The notes beneath the pieces are model-generated. The model was not told the origin of the DNA. It ran no database searches and saw only the letters and a program-made list of their open reading frames with translations. From Rhodospirillaceae bacterium (GTDB taxonomy: Bacteria; Pseudomonadota; Alphaproteobacteria; Dongiales; Dongiaceae), in the NCBI GenBank assembly GCA_016712715.1, contig JADJQM010000002.1, forward strand, positions 1,302,001-1,366,000: a stretch of 64,000 nt of DNA, in the 5' to 3' direction. The translations under genes were made by a program, and so were the position numbers. Within the stretch, counting starts at the first letter, position 1; the number at the start of each line of letters is the position of its first letter. Shown here piece after piece: positions 27,174 to 36,941 of the stretch.

Positions 27174-28208
27174 TCACGCGATATCGAGAACCATACGGCC
27201 GACGATCTTGCCCTTGCGCATGGCGTCGAAGATCTTGTTGATCTGGGTGAGCGGTGCCTTCTGGATCTTGGCCTTCACCAGGCCGTTCAAGGCAAAGGCC
27301 ACCGCCTCGTTGAGATCGAGACGCGTTCCCACGTTGGAGCCGGTGACGGTCAGTTCCCAATTGGTGATCTGCGAGATCGAGGCGCGGATCTGGTCGGATT
27401 TGCCGCCGGGGAGGCCGATATAGGCCACCGTGCCCGCCGGGCGCAGCACGCCGATCGCCTGCTCGAAGGCCTGGGGTGCCACCGCGGTGACGACGGCGCC
27501 ATGGCTGCCGCCGATCTTCGCCTGGATCTCGGCGACCGGATCGACCTTTTTCGCGTTGACGGTCAACTCGGCGCCCAATTTCTTGGCGAGCTTCAGCTTC
27601 ACATCGTCGACATCGACCGCCACCACGCGCATCCCCATGGCGACCGCATACTGCACGGCAATGTGGCCAAGGCCGCCGATGCCGAACACGGTCATCCACT
27701 GGCCGGGACGCGTCTTGGTGCGCTTCAATCCGCGATAGGTGGTGACGCCGGCGCAGAGGATGGGGGCGATCTCATAGAGGTTGGCGCTCTTGGGCAGGCG
27801 CGCCACGAATTTGGCGTCCGCCACCATGAACTCGGCATAGCCGCCGGGCTTCGAATAGCCGCTGGCCTCACCCGCCTTGCAGATCGTCTCCATGCCGGCG
27901 AGGCAGAACTCGCAGGTGCCGCAGGCGCTGTACATCCACGGCACGCCGACGGCATCCCCCAAGCGGAAGCCCTTCACACCGGCGCCGATGGCCGCCACAT
28001 GGCCAGCCACTTCATGGCCGGGGATGAGCGGCAGCACGGGACCTGGCGTCCAATCGCCGTCGATCGCGTGGAGATCGGAATGGCACACGCCGCAGGCCGT
28101 GACCTTGATCAGGATCTCGCCGGGGCCGGCCTCGGGGATCGGCAGCTTCTCGATCTTCAATGCCGTGCCGGCCTTGCGCTGGATGGCGGCTTTCATGGTG
28201 CCTTGCAT
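27174..28208 (-). CDS. Zinc-dependent alcohol dehydrogenase (AdhP type)
   Basis: A 344-residue medium-chain alcohol dehydrogenase. The catalytic zinc ligands are C42 (GVCHSD) and H65/E66 (PGHEVAG). The structural zinc site is the four-cysteine lobe C96, C99, C102, C110. NAD+ binding is by GIGGLGHIAVQYA. It matches the AdhP/AdhA ethanol-active type. ATG 28208 follows GAGGA seven bases upstream; the internal ATG at 28196 is possible. It is divergent from the LuxR regulator at 28386. Confidence 0.93.
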   Translation of the reverse strand: MQGTMKAAIQRKAGTALKIEKLPIPEAGPGEILIKVTACGVCHSDLHAIDGDWTPGPVLPLIPGHEVAGHVAAIGAGVKGFRLGDAVGVPWMYSACGTCEFCLAGMETICKAGEASGYSKPGGYAEFMVADAKFVARLPKSANLYEIAPILCAGVTTYRGLKRTKTRPGQWMTVFGIGGLGHIAVQYAVAMGMRVVAVDVDDVKLKLAKKLGAELTVNAKKVDPVAEIQAKIGGSHGAVVTAVAPQAFEQAIGVLRPAGTVAYIGLPGGKSDQIRASISQITNWELTVTGSNVGTRLDLNEAVAFALNGLVKAKIQKAPLTQINKIFDAMRKGKIVGRMVLDIA

Positions 28209-28385
28209 GGGGAATCCTCTTCGGGTTGGGTCGCGCAATTGACAGCTTTCCGCCGCAATGGGCATTCTCAGCCCGCGGCAAGAAACTGGCCGATTGGCGG
28301 AGTATAGACCCTGACCCATGCGCGACCCCATATCTCCAAAGCGATAGCGCCGGAGGCTGCGTCGCTGGAAGCGCGGCGCCTGCCG

Positions 28386-29180
28386 ATGACCCGCTCCAGC
28401 CAGCTGCTGGAACAATGGAATCGCGGCGTGGCCGATCTAGTTGCGAACCTCGACCAGGACAGTTTCGGGCCGACGCTGCTGCGCTCGGTGACGCGGCTCA
28501 TCCATTTCGACTTCCTGATGGTCTTCGCCTATCGTGGCACCGGGCGACCGCTGGCGCTGGGCGACACCTTGCCGGCACCGCAGCGCCAGGTGGTGATCAA
28601 CGCCTATTGCGCGGCCCCCTATGTGCTCGACCCCTTCTTCCAGAAGGTGGCGGCGGGTGTGCAGGCCGGCTGCTACCGATTGCGCGACATCGCCCCCGAC
28701 CGCTTCCGCCAGAGCGAATATTTCCGCACACATTACAGCTTGACCGGAATCCGCGAAGAGGTCGGCTTCTATTTCCCGCTGGCGGACGCGACCGGTGTTC
28801 TCTCCCTGGCGCGGTGGGATGCGGGGCCGGCCTTGGGCCGGTCGGATATGGATCTGCTGCAGGCCTTGGCCCCGGCGATCTCCGGCCTTTGCTCCAGGCA
28901 TTGGGCGAGCATTACCGCCCCCGCCAGCCTGACGCGGCCGCGCCACCGGGATGCCGCGCAAGTGACCGCGGCCTATACGGAATTCGGTGCGAGGCAGCTC
29001 TCCGAGCGGGAACGCCAGATCGTCTCGCTCATCCTCCAGGGCCATTCGACGGGCTCGGTGGCGCATCTCCTCGACATCTCGGCCGGCACCGTGAAGGTTC
29101 ACCGCAAGAACATCTACCGGAAGCTGGGATTGTCGACCCAGGCGGAGCTGTTCGCGGCGTTTTTGAGTTTCGTGGGGTAG
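28386..29180 (+). CDS. LuxR-family transcriptional regulator
   Basis: A 264-residue regulator with a C-terminal LuxR HTH (about 200-260: LSERERQIVSLILQGHS, then ISAGTVKVHRKNIYRKLGL). The N-terminal ~180 residues have no receiver aspartate and look like a GAF/autoinducer-like sensing domain (FDFLMVFAYRG, REEVGFYFPLADATG). This type is often found beside polyamine-like ABC transporters in Rhodospirillales. It is followed, after a 324-bp repeat-bearing gap, by such a transporter, and it is divergent from the alcohol dehydrogenase. Confidence 0.88.
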   Translation: MTRSSQLLEQWNRGVADLVANLDQDSFGPTLLRSVTRLIHFDFLMVFAYRGTGRPLALGDTLPAPQRQVVINAYCAAPYVLDPFFQKVAAGVQAGCYRLRDIAPDRFRQSEYFRTHYSLTGIREEVGFYFPLADATGVLSLARWDAGPALGRSDMDLLQALAPAISGLCSRHWASITAPASLTRPRHRDAAQVTAAYTEFGARQLSERERQIVSLILQGHSTGSVAHLLDISAGTVKVHRKNIYRKLGLSTQAELFAAFLSFVG

Positions 29181-29214
29181 AAACACACGCTCGTTGGTAG
29201 CCTGCGATTTTGAG

Positions 29215-29326
29215 CCCTCTCCCCTCGCGGGAGAGGGTGGCGAGCAAAGCGAGCCGGTGAGGGGGCGTCCAGCGCGCTCGAACTGACCACCCCCTCACCC
29301 TGACCCTCTCCCGCGAGGGGAGAGGG
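29215..29326. repeat. Two inverted GC-rich palindromes (REP-like element)
   Basis: Two copies of a 23-bp palindrome (CCCTCTCCC-5 nt-GGGAGAGGG) face each other at 29215-29237 and 29304-29326, linked by matching GGTGAGGGGG / CCCCTCACC segments, so the whole 112 bp folds as one long stem. It fills most of the 324-bp gap between the LuxR gene and the ABC binding-protein gene; the rest of that gap (29327-29504) shows no gene. Such elements are common mobile-looking repeats in GC-rich proteobacteria. Confidence 0.85.
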
Positions 29327-29504
29327 GATGAGACCGTGCCGGCAATATCCCGTCAGTCCGTTCTATCTCCCCGGGGATATCGCCAGTGCCAGCGAAAGGG
29401 GCCAAGATGCCCTTGGCTTTGCGGCGGCCCAGAAGACGCATTCGCGCAACATCCGGCCAGCCCGCATCTTTCATGGCCGCACGTTTCAAGGGAGGGATTC
29501 CGAG

Positions 29505-30686
29505 ATGTCCTGGTACAGTGACCTGCCGCAATTCTATCAGAACCAGATCCGCGCCATGGGTTTGGACGACGCTGGCATGACGCGCCGTCGCCTGTTGAAA
29601 TCCGCCGGCGCCGCGGCGGGTGTCGCCGCCATGTCGGGCTTGAGCTTCGGCAAGCCCGCGCGGGCCGCCACGCAGATGAGCTACATGGCCTGGGAAGGCT
29701 ATAACGACCCCCGCATCATCGACCCGTTCAAGGCCGCCAACGATGTCGACATCGCCTTCGACCTCATCGTCGATTCACCGGGCGGTTTTGCGAAACTCCA
29801 GGCCGGCGCCTCGCGCGAGATCGACATCGTCTCCTCCGACATGCCGTGGATCACGCGCATGGGCCCGGCGGGCCTCGCCCTCGAACTCAACCCGGACGAT
29901 TACGCCGACGTCTATGCAAGCTTCTACGACCAGTTCAAGCCGCCCTTCGAACCGCTGCTGAACGACGGCAAGACCATCGGTGTCGCCACACGCTGGGGCT
30001 GGGTCGGCGGCTGCATCAACACCGACATCACCAATCCCGACGATTGGAAGAGCTACGACCCGGTGTTCGACGCCAAGAACAAGGACAAGATCTGCGTCAT
30101 GGATTGGGGCGATTGGCCGATCCTACCCATGGCGCTCCATGCCGGCATCGATCCCTATCAGGAACTCGATGCCGCGGCGCTCGAGGAAATACGCAAGGTG
30201 CTGCGCGCCATGTTCAAGAACACGCGCACGCTGGTGGCCGATTTGACCCAGGCGCAGAAGGGCCTGCTCGACGGTTCGCTGCTGGGCTGCATCGGTGCCG
30301 GGTCCTATCTCACCTCGGCGGTCAGGAAGCAGGGTCACAAGAACATCATCGCCACCGTGCCCGACCCCAAGAACGGTTTGAAGCAGGGAATCATCTGGGT
30401 CGAGGCGACCGCCATCGTCAAGGAAACCGACCAGCCGGACCTCGCGCAGAAGCTCCTGAAGCATGTCGTCTCCAAGGAAGCGGGCCACGTGCTCTCGCTC
30501 CTCGACACCACCTGCAACGTGGTGACCAATAAGTCGGTGGAAGAGCTCTATTCGGATGAGGAAAAGAGCATCCTGCAGACCGATTACATGTGGCACGCCT
30601 GGGACAATTCCCAGATGCACCGCATCGCCCCGCAGATCGACGAGATGCTGGCGATCTGGCAGGAAGAGCTGGCGGCGGCGCAGTAA
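29505..30686 (+). CDS. ABC transporter substrate-binding protein, polyamine type
   Basis: A 393-residue periplasmic binding protein of the PotD/PotF (spermidine/putrescine) type. Tat signal: RRR near residues 27-29, then LLKSAGAAAGVAAM. The binding domain (SYMAWEGYNDPRIIDPF...; FAKLQAGASREIDIVSSD) covers the rest. The ATG at 29505 follows GGAGG (29491-29495); a longer in-frame start at 29328 runs through repeat DNA. It opens the transporter operon with the ATPase and two permeases. A polyamine or related cation is the likely ligand, not proven. Confidence 0.92.
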   Translation: MSWYSDLPQFYQNQIRAMGLDDAGMTRRRLLKSAGAAAGVAAMSGLSFGKPARAATQMSYMAWEGYNDPRIIDPFKAANDVDIAFDLIVDSPGGFAKLQAGASREIDIVSSDMPWITRMGPAGLALELNPDDYADVYASFYDQFKPPFEPLLNDGKTIGVATRWGWVGGCINTDITNPDDWKSYDPVFDAKNKDKICVMDWGDWPILPMALHAGIDPYQELDAAALEEIRKVLRAMFKNTRTLVADLTQAQKGLLDGSLLGCIGAGSYLTSAVRKQGHKNIIATVPDPKNGLKQGIIWVEATAIVKETDQPDLAQKLLKHVVSKEAGHVLSLLDTTCNVVTNKSVEELYSDEEKSILQTDYMWHAWDNSQMHRIAPQIDEMLAIWQEELAAAQ

Positions 30687-30715
30687 TCGCCGGCTGACCG
30701 GACGCGCTTATCTCG

Positions 30716-30759
30716 CGCCCCCGGATTCGACCTTTGCGGGTCGGCCGGGGGCGTTTATT
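30716..30759 (+). terminator. Intrinsic terminator/attenuator inside the ABC operon
   Basis: A 9-bp GC stem (CGCCCCCGG / CCGGGGGCG) is extended by an inner 5-bp stem (CGACC / GGTCG) across a small bulge, and is followed by TTTATTG. It lies in the 111-bp gap between the binding-protein and ATPase genes. It fits partial termination or 3'-end protection that keeps binding-protein mRNA in excess of the membrane components. Confidence 0.7.
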
Positions 30760-30797
30760 GTGACGAACCCAAAAACAAGAAAACACACAGGGCCGGC

Positions 30798-31901
30798 ATG
30801 GCGCGCAACATCCTCGAGATCCGCGATCTCAAAAAGAACTTCGGTGCCTATCAGGCACTGAAGGGCGTTTCGCTCGACGTGGCCCAGGGTGAGTTCATCG
30901 CCCTCGTCGGCCCGTCGGGTTGCGGCAAGACGACCCTCCTCAAACACATCGCCGGTTTCGAGGAGCCGGACGCCGGCACCATCGCCATCGACGGCCAGCC
31001 CATGCTGGGCGTGCCGGCGGCGGCGCGCCCCACCAGCATGGTGTTCCAGAAACTGGCGCTCTTCCCGCATATGACGGTCGCCGACAATATCGGTTTTCCG
31101 CTGAAGCTGCGGAAGGTCGATCCAGCCACCATCGCCAAACGCGTCATGGCGATGATCGAGCTCATGCAGTTGAAGCCCGAATATCTCAGCCGCTTCCCGC
31201 GCCAATTGTCCGGCGGCGAGCAGCAGCGCGTGGCACTCGCGCGCTCGATGATCTCGGAACCAAAGCTGCTGCTGCTGGATGAGCCGCTCTCGGCCCTCGA
31301 CGTCAAGCTGAAGAAAGTGCTGCAGGCGGAACTGAAACGCCTCCACCGCAGCGTCGGCGTCACCTTCGTGCATGTGACCCATGATCTCGAGGAAGCGATC
31401 ATGCTCGCCGACCGCATCTGCGTCATGCGCGCGGGCGAAATCCTGCAGATGGGTGGCCCCAACGACATCTATTACCGCCCGGCCGACAGTTTCGTGGCGG
31501 GCTTCATCGGCGATACCAACCTCATCCCGGTGCAAATTGCCGAGAACAATGCCCAGGGCGCCGTGCTGCAGGCACCTGGCCTCACCGCCGCCGATCCGCG
31601 CGTGCCGGCAAGCTTCGTGGCGCCGGGACTTGGGGTGGGACCTGCCTTGCTGATGGTGCGCCCCGAATTGCTGACACCGCTCGCCCCCCATGAAAGCGCC
31701 GATTTCACGCTTGAGGTCACCATCACGGAAGTGTTCTGCAAGGGCGGCACCGTGCAGTTCCGCAGCGCGATGGCCGACGGGTCGCCGCTCATCTTCGAAC
31801 TGCCGGGTGCGTCCCGCCAGCCGGCCGAGATCGGCGACACCTTGCGCCTGGGCTTTCCCAAGCGCGACATCTATGTGTTCCGCGAGCGAGTGGCGGCATG
31901 A
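30798..31901 (+). CDS. ABC transporter ATP-binding protein (PotA type)
   Basis: A 367-residue importer ATPase. Walker A is GPSGCGKTT (38-46), then the Q-loop MVFQKLALFPHMTV, the signature LSGGEQQRVALARS, Walker B LLLLDEPLSALD and the H-loop VTHD. The last ~110 residues form a TOBE-type regulatory domain. It energises the uptake system with the binding protein upstream and the two permeases downstream. The stop overlaps the next ATG by four bases. Confidence 0.95.
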   Translation: MARNILEIRDLKKNFGAYQALKGVSLDVAQGEFIALVGPSGCGKTTLLKHIAGFEEPDAGTIAIDGQPMLGVPAAARPTSMVFQKLALFPHMTVADNIGFPLKLRKVDPATIAKRVMAMIELMQLKPEYLSRFPRQLSGGEQQRVALARSMISEPKLLLLDEPLSALDVKLKKVLQAELKRLHRSVGVTFVHVTHDLEEAIMLADRICVMRAGEILQMGGPNDIYYRPADSFVAGFIGDTNLIPVQIAENNAQGAVLQAPGLTAADPRVPASFVAPGLGVGPALLMVRPELLTPLAPHESADFTLEVTITEVFCKGGTVQFRSAMADGSPLIFELPGASRQPAEIGDTLRLGFPKRDIYVFRERVAA

Positions 31902-32770
31902 GCGGCGAGATCGACCGCAGCTGGCGCGATCCGGAGCTCTTTGCCAAGGCGCTGCCCAGCGTGCTGCTGCAGACCGGCTTCTTCCTGGCGCCCCTCCTGA
32001 TGACGGTGGCGCTCACCTTCCAGCGCACCAAGAATTTCCAGCTGACCTGGACCTGGTCGCTGGAAACCTGGACCGACATCTTCACCAAGCCGCATTACTG
32101 GACCATCCTCGGCCACACCCTGTTCATGGCGATCACCTGCGTGATCCTGTGTCTGCTCATCGCCTTTCCGGTGGCCTATGCGCTGGCGACGCGCCTCAGG
32201 GCTTTCCAGGATCATGTGAAGGTGCTGATCACCTTCGCCTTCCTGACCGACGCCACCTTGAAGACCTTCGGCTGGGTGCTGTTTCTCGACAAGAACGGTG
32301 CTGCCAATTATCTCGCGCGCGGCTTGGGGTTCGAGGGCGACGCGGTCAACATCCTCTTCACCGATTGGGCGACCATGCTGGGCATGGTCTATAACCTCCT
32401 GGCCTTCGCCATCTTCACCATCTATCTCTCGATCGACGCCATCGACCGCTCGCTGATCCTGGCCGCATACGATGCCGGCGCCAGCAAGTTCCGCGCCTTC
32501 TGGGAAGTGACTTTGCCCTTGGCGCGGCCCGGCATCTGGGCGGCGTCGGTGCTCATTTTCCTCCTCGCGGTGGGCGTGTTCCTGGAGCCCAAGGTGCTGG
32601 GCGGCGGCAAGTCGCCGATGTCGGCGGAACTCATCCGCCAGACCTTCGAGACGCGCGTCAACTGGCCGCTGGGCGCGGCGCTCACTTTGGTGCTGATGGT
32701 GGTGGCGGTGTTCATCGTGCTGCTCTTCAACCGGGTCTATTCCCTGAAGCGTCATATGGGGCCCATCTGA
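31898..32770 (+). CDS. ABC transporter permease (PotB type)
   Basis: A 290-residue membrane subunit with about six helices. The ATPase-coupling EAA-like loop is AAYDAGASKFRAFWEVTLPL. The large first periplasmic loop (TKNFQLTWTWSLETWTDIF) is typical of PotB/PotH. It overlaps the ATPase gene (ATGA) and its stop shares a base with the next ATG, so the three are translationally coupled. Confidence 0.94.
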   Translation: MSGEIDRSWRDPELFAKALPSVLLQTGFFLAPLLMTVALTFQRTKNFQLTWTWSLETWTDIFTKPHYWTILGHTLFMAITCVILCLLIAFPVAYALATRLRAFQDHVKVLITFAFLTDATLKTFGWVLFLDKNGAANYLARGLGFEGDAVNILFTDWATMLGMVYNLLAFAIFTIYLSIDAIDRSLILAAYDAGASKFRAFWEVTLPLARPGIWAASVLIFLLAVGVFLEPKVLGGGKSPMSAELIRQTFETRVNWPLGAALTLVLMVVAVFIVLLFNRVYSLKRHMGPI

Positions 32771-33597
32771 TGGCTTATCCGACGCCGACACCCTGGCTGA
32801 ATGCGCGCACCGAGGCGCGGCTTGCCAATCTGCTCCTTTACGGCACCACGGCCGCGGTGCTCATCTTCTTCTACATCCCGATCTTCACGCTCATCGCCTT
32901 CTCGTTCCAGGAGGGACGCTATCCGACCCTGCCCTTTGAGGGCGTGTCGCTGAAATGGTATGCTTCCCTGTTCCAGAACAGCAGTGCCGGCGATGCGCTC
33001 TATAACTCGACGGTCATTGCCGTGGTGGCGACCCTGTTTGCGACCTTGATCGGTTCGGCGGCCGCCATCGTCGCCGTGCGCTATCGCTTCCGTTTCCGCA
33101 TCCCCTTCACGGGCTTGAGCGCCGCGCCTTTGGCCTTCCCGCAATTGCTGCTCGGCATCGTGCTGCTGCTGTGGTTCTCGGTGCTGGGGCGGACCTTCGA
33201 CTTCACCACCGGGGTCACGACGGCGATCATCGGCCATGTCGTCTACATCACGCCGTTCGCCATGGTGATCGTGGCGGTGCAGGTGTTCAATTTCGACAGC
33301 ACCCTCGAAGATGCGGCGCGGGATTGCGGTGCTTCGACCCTCGACGTCTATCGCTACATCACGCTGCCGCTGCTGTGGCCGGGCATCTTCTCGGCCGGCA
33401 TTTTCGCCTTCCTCCTGAGCTGGGGAAATTTCTACCTCACCTACAGCCTCGCCGGCTCCACCCGGACGCTCCCCACCTTCGTCTTCTCCGGCATCGCCAC
33501 CGGCTCCTCGCCGCTCTACCCGGCGATCGCCACGGTGGTGTTCATCCCGGGGATATTGCTGGTGATCCTGGCCGACCGGATGCGCCGGAAGGGGTAG
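32770..33597 (+). CDS. ABC transporter permease (PotC type)
   Basis: A 275-residue membrane subunit, partner of the preceding permease. The coupling loop is AARDCGASTLDVYRYITLPL. N-terminal FYIPIFTLIAFSFQEGRYP is characteristic of PotC/PotI. It is the last gene of the transporter operon; mutS follows 66 bp later on the same strand. Confidence 0.94.
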   Translation: MAYPTPTPWLNARTEARLANLLLYGTTAAVLIFFYIPIFTLIAFSFQEGRYPTLPFEGVSLKWYASLFQNSSAGDALYNSTVIAVVATLFATLIGSAAAIVAVRYRFRFRIPFTGLSAAPLAFPQLLLGIVLLLWFSVLGRTFDFTTGVTTAIIGHVVYITPFAMVIVAVQVFNFDSTLEDAARDCGASTLDVYRYITLPLLWPGIFSAGIFAFLLSWGNFYLTYSLAGSTRTLPTFVFSGIATGSSPLYPAIATVVFIPGILLVILADRMRRKG

Positions 33598-33663
33598 AAA
33601 CCCTCTGCACGGAGGGGGAGGGGCCTTTGCGAATCCCCACCCTCAATGCTAAGCCTGCCGGCC

Positions 33664-36342
33664 ATGAACGATAAAGCCGGACATAGTCCCGTGGAAACGC
33701 CCCAATGGGCGCGCGAGTCAGCCGATGCGACGCCGATGATGGCGCAGTATCTCGGCGCCAAGCGCGAACATCCGGACGCGCTGCTGTTCTACCGGATGGG
33801 CGATTTCTACGAGATGTTCTTCGAGGATGCGGTCAAGGCCTCGGCCGCCCTCGACATTGCGCTGACCAAGCGCGGGCGGCATGCTGGCGAGGAGATCCCC
33901 ATGTGCGGGGTCCCGGTCCATGCCCATGAGGCCTATCTTTCCAAGCTGGTGCGCCAGGGTTTCAAGGTCGCGGTCTGCGAACAGGTCGAAGACCCGGCGG
34001 AAGCCAAGAAGCGCGGCTCCAAATCGGTGGTGAAGCGCGCTGTGACGCGCATCGTCACACCGGGCACGCTTACCGAAGATGCGCTCCTCGAAGCGCGCCG
34101 GCACAATTTCCTGGCCGCCGTCACCGAGGCCGGCGGCGAACTGGGTCTCGCCTGGGTCGATATTTCGACCGGCAGCTTCTTCGTCCAGAAGGTCTCCGAG
34201 CGCGATCTCGCGGCCGCGATGGCCAGGCTCGATCCCACCGAGATCCTCATTGCCGACCGGTTGCTGGCGCGCCCCGACCTCTTCGAATTCTTCGCCGATT
34301 ACAAGCGCCGCCTGTCGCCCTTGCCCTCGGCGCGCTTCGACAGCGACAATGCCAGGAAGCGCCTGCAGAAATTCCTCGGCACCGCGACCTTGGATGCCTT
34401 CGGCAGCTTCACCCGCGCCGAAGTGGCGGCGGCCGGCGCCGTGCTGGATTATGTCGAACTTACGCAACAGGGCCGCGTGCCGCGCCTCTCCGCCCCGCGC
34501 CAGGTGGTCGATGGTGCGCTCATGGAGATCGACGCCGCGACCAGGCGCAATCTCGAACTCATCCGATCGCTCAACGGCGAACGCCAGGGTTCGCTGCTGG
34601 CCGCCATAGACCGCTGCCTCACCGGTGCCGGCGGGCGCCTGCTCTCCGACTGGCTGGCGGCACCCTTGACCGAGGTCGAGGGCATCAGCGCGCGGCTCGA
34701 CCTCGTGCAATATCTCGTCGGCGAAGACGATCTCCGCAATCTCCTGCGCGATTCCTTGCGCCGCGTGCCGGATCTCGAACGCGCGCTCTCGCGCCTCACC
34801 GCCGGGCGCGGCGGGCCGCGTGATCTCGCCGCCATCCGCGACGGATTGCTGGCCACCGCCGATTTCCGGGCGCTCATCGAGAAGCAGCGCCTGGCGCCCA
34901 TTCCGGCGCTGCTGCAGGCGGCCAATGCTGATCTTGGCCATCATGCAGATCTCGTGGAACGGCTCGGCCGGGCGCTGGCCGAGGAATTGCCGCTCCTCAA
35001 CCGCGACGGCGGCTTCATCGCCAAGGGCTATCATGCCGAACTCGACGAATACCGCGGCCTTAAGGAGGATTCGCGCACGCTCATCCTGGAGCTGGAGGCG
35101 CGCCTCAAGACCGAGACCGGCATTTCCGGCCTCAAGGTCCGGCACAACAATGTCATCGGCTATTACATCGAGATCACCCCGCTCCATGCCGAGAAGCTGA
35201 AGGGCGATGCGCGCTTCATCCACCGCCAGAGCATGGCCAATGCCATGCGGTTTTCCACCGGCGAGCTGGCCGAGCTTGAAAGCAAGATCGTCCATGCTGG
35301 CGACCGCGCCGTGGCACTTGAGCTGCGCCTGTTCGACGATCTGGTCACGGAGGTCATCGGCCGGCAGGAGATGATCGCGAAGGCAGCAGGCGCCCTTGCC
35401 CTCATCGATGTGGGGGCCGCCTTGGCCGAACTCGCCCGCGAAGGCGATTGGGTACGGCCGGAGATCGACGAAGGCGCCGAGTTCATCATCACCGCCGGGC
35501 GCCATCCGGTGGTGGAAGCAGCACTCCTGCGCGCGCAAGGCGGCAGCTTCGTCGCCAACGATTGCGACCTCTCGCCGGAACGCCGCCTATGGCTGGTGAC
35601 CGGCCCTAACATGGCCGGCAAATCCACCTTCCTGCGGCAGAACGCGCTCATCGCGATCCTCGCCCAGATGGGCAGTTACGTGCCGGCCAAAGCTGCCCGC
35701 ATCGGCATCGTCGATCGCCTGTTCAGTCGGGTGGGGGCGGCCGACGATCTTGCGCGCGGGCGCTCGACCTTCATGGTCGAGATGGTGGAGACGGCGGCGA
35801 TCCTCAACCGCGCCACGCCGCGCTCCTTGGTGATCCTCGACGAGATCGGACGTGGGACCGCGACCTTCGATGGCCTCTCCATCGCCTGGGCGTGCCTCGA
35901 ACATCTTCACGAGGTGAATGGCTGCCGTGCCCTCTTCGCCACGCACTACCATGAGCTGACACATCTTGCCGCGACACTCAGCGCGCTCAAGCCCTATACG
36001 ATGCGCGTCATGGAATGGCAGGGCGAGGTGAAGTTCCTGCACGAGATCGGACCCGGGGCCGCCGACCGCTCCTACGGCATCCATGTGGCCAAGCTCGCCG
36101 GCCTGCCCGCCGCCGCCATCCACCGCGCCGAGGAAGTGCTGAGCACCCTGGAGAAGGGCGACCAGGCCAGTGCCCTTTCGCGCCTCACCGACGATCTGCC
36201 GCTCTTTTCCGTGCAGGCTCCGGCCGCCCCGGCCCTCAAGGGCAGCGCGGTCGAGGCCAGCCTCAAGGCGATCAATCCCGACGAACTCTCGCCCCGGGAA
36301 GCCCTGGAGCAGCTTTACAAGCTGCGCGGCCTGCTCTCCTGA
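33664..36342 (+). CDS. mutS: DNA mismatch repair protein MutS
   Basis: An ~892-residue MutS. The mismatch-reading Phe-X-Glu loop is in the N-terminal domain ([13 protein letters not shown]). Connector, lever/clamp and ATPase domains follow: Walker [10 protein letters not shown] (about residue 646), Walker [16 protein letters not shown] and the FATHYHEL switch. The C-terminal dimerisation segment ends [15 protein letters not shown]. MutS recognises mispairs and recruits MutL. The start may be 33646 or 33664; neither has a clear ribosome-binding site. Neighbours are unrelated. Confidence 0.96.
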   Translation: MNDKAGHSPVETPQWARESADATPMMAQYLGAKREHPDALLFYRMGDFYEMFFEDAVKASAALDIALTKRGRHAGEEIPMCGVPVHAHEAYLSKLVRQGFKVAVCEQVEDPAEAKKRGSKSVVKRAVTRIVTPGTLTEDALLEARRHNFLAAVTEAGGELGLAWVDISTGSFFVQKVSERDLAAAMARLDPTEILIADRLLARPDLFEFFADYKRRLSPLPSARFDSDNARKRLQKFLGTATLDAFGSFTRAEVAAAGAVLDYVELTQQGRVPRLSAPRQVVDGALMEIDAATRRNLELIRSLNGERQGSLLAAIDRCLTGAGGRLLSDWLAAPLTEVEGISARLDLVQYLVGEDDLRNLLRDSLRRVPDLERALSRLTAGRGGPRDLAAIRDGLLATADFRALIEKQRLAPIPALLQAANADLGHHADLVERLGRALAEELPLLNRDGGFIAKGYHAELDEYRGLKEDSRTLILELEARLKTETGISGLKVRHNNVIGYYIEITPLHAEKLKGDARFIHRQSMANAMRFSTGELAELESKIVHAGDRAVALELRLFDDLVTEVIGRQEMIAKAAGALALIDVGAALAELAREGDWVRPEIDEGAEFIITAGRHPVVEAALLRAQGGSFVANDCDLSPERRLWLVTGPNMAGKSTFLRQNALIAILAQMGSYVPAKAARIGIVDRLFSRVGAADDLARGRSTFMVEMVETAAILNRATPRSLVILDEIGRGTATFDGLSIAWACLEHLHEVNGCRALFATHYHELTHLAATLSALKPYTMRVMEWQGEVKFLHEIGPGAADRSYGIHVAKLAGLPAAAIHRAEEVLSTLEKGDQASALSRLTDDLPLFSVQAPAAPALKGSAVEASLKAINPDELSPREALEQLYKLRGLLS

Positions 36343-36572
36343 ACAAAGCCGTGTGAAATACAGGCGCGGGTCTCCGTTTCTGCCTGTGTTCTCATAAATC
36401 TCATATATTTCAAATCATTAGTTCTTTTCCGGCAGGGCCGCGTCCTGGCCGTCGCGTAAGTTTTTCTAACGCCCCCGCGAGTTTATATCAACTATTCACA
36501 CCAACGATGTGCTTGAATGCATGAAAAGATGTGAAATATACATTGTGTCATTCCCGGATCGGAGTTTTCACA
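36343..36572. other. AT-rich intergenic region with TGTGAAATA repeats
   Basis: This 230-bp gap between mutS and a mini-gene is the most AT-rich stretch of the window. TGTGAAATA occurs twice in direct orientation (about 36352 and 36530), and TATTCACA at 36494 forms an imperfect inverted pair with the second. I see no gene. It probably holds the promoter of the downstream tct region and perhaps a regulator site. Confidence 0.5.
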
Positions 36573-36695
36573 ATGACCTTACGTAATCTGGCCCGGCTGG
36601 GGTTGGGCATCCTGCTGCTGACCGGCCTCGTCGCCGGCGGGGTTCACGCCCAGGCGGAGAATTTGCCGCTGGTCGTGCCGAACCTCGCCCGCTAG
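36573..36695 (+). CDS. Possible 40-residue secreted peptide precursor
   Basis: A 40-codon reading frame with an ATG preceded by GGAG (nine bases away). The N-terminus is a good Sec signal: MTLRNLARLG, a leucine/glycine-rich core, then GGVHAQA, where cleavage would leave a ~14-residue peptide (QAENLPLVVPNLAR). It stands 246 bp upstream of tctC. I recognise no family. The reading frame is short and could be chance, but its signal-peptide quality and ribosome-binding site are better than expected by chance. Confidence 0.45.
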   Translation: MTLRNLARLGLGILLLTGLVAGGVHAQAENLPLVVPNLAR

Positions 36696-36941
36696 CGGGC
36701 GATCGTCACCAAGCCCTCCCAAAACAATCGCCCGACGAACGCCCCGACAAAAGCCCCGACAAAAGCCCCGGCAAGACCTGGGCGCATCCCTGCATTGACC
36801 ACCCGGTTTCAGACTGTAATGTTTGCCCCAGCACCATGCGGGCAGGGGAGTGTCCGGTCTGGAGCGTTCTTCAAACGCCGGTGCGCGTGTCTCTGGGGAG
36901 AGGTGCGCGCGCTCAAGCGAAACATGAACCGGGAGGATACC

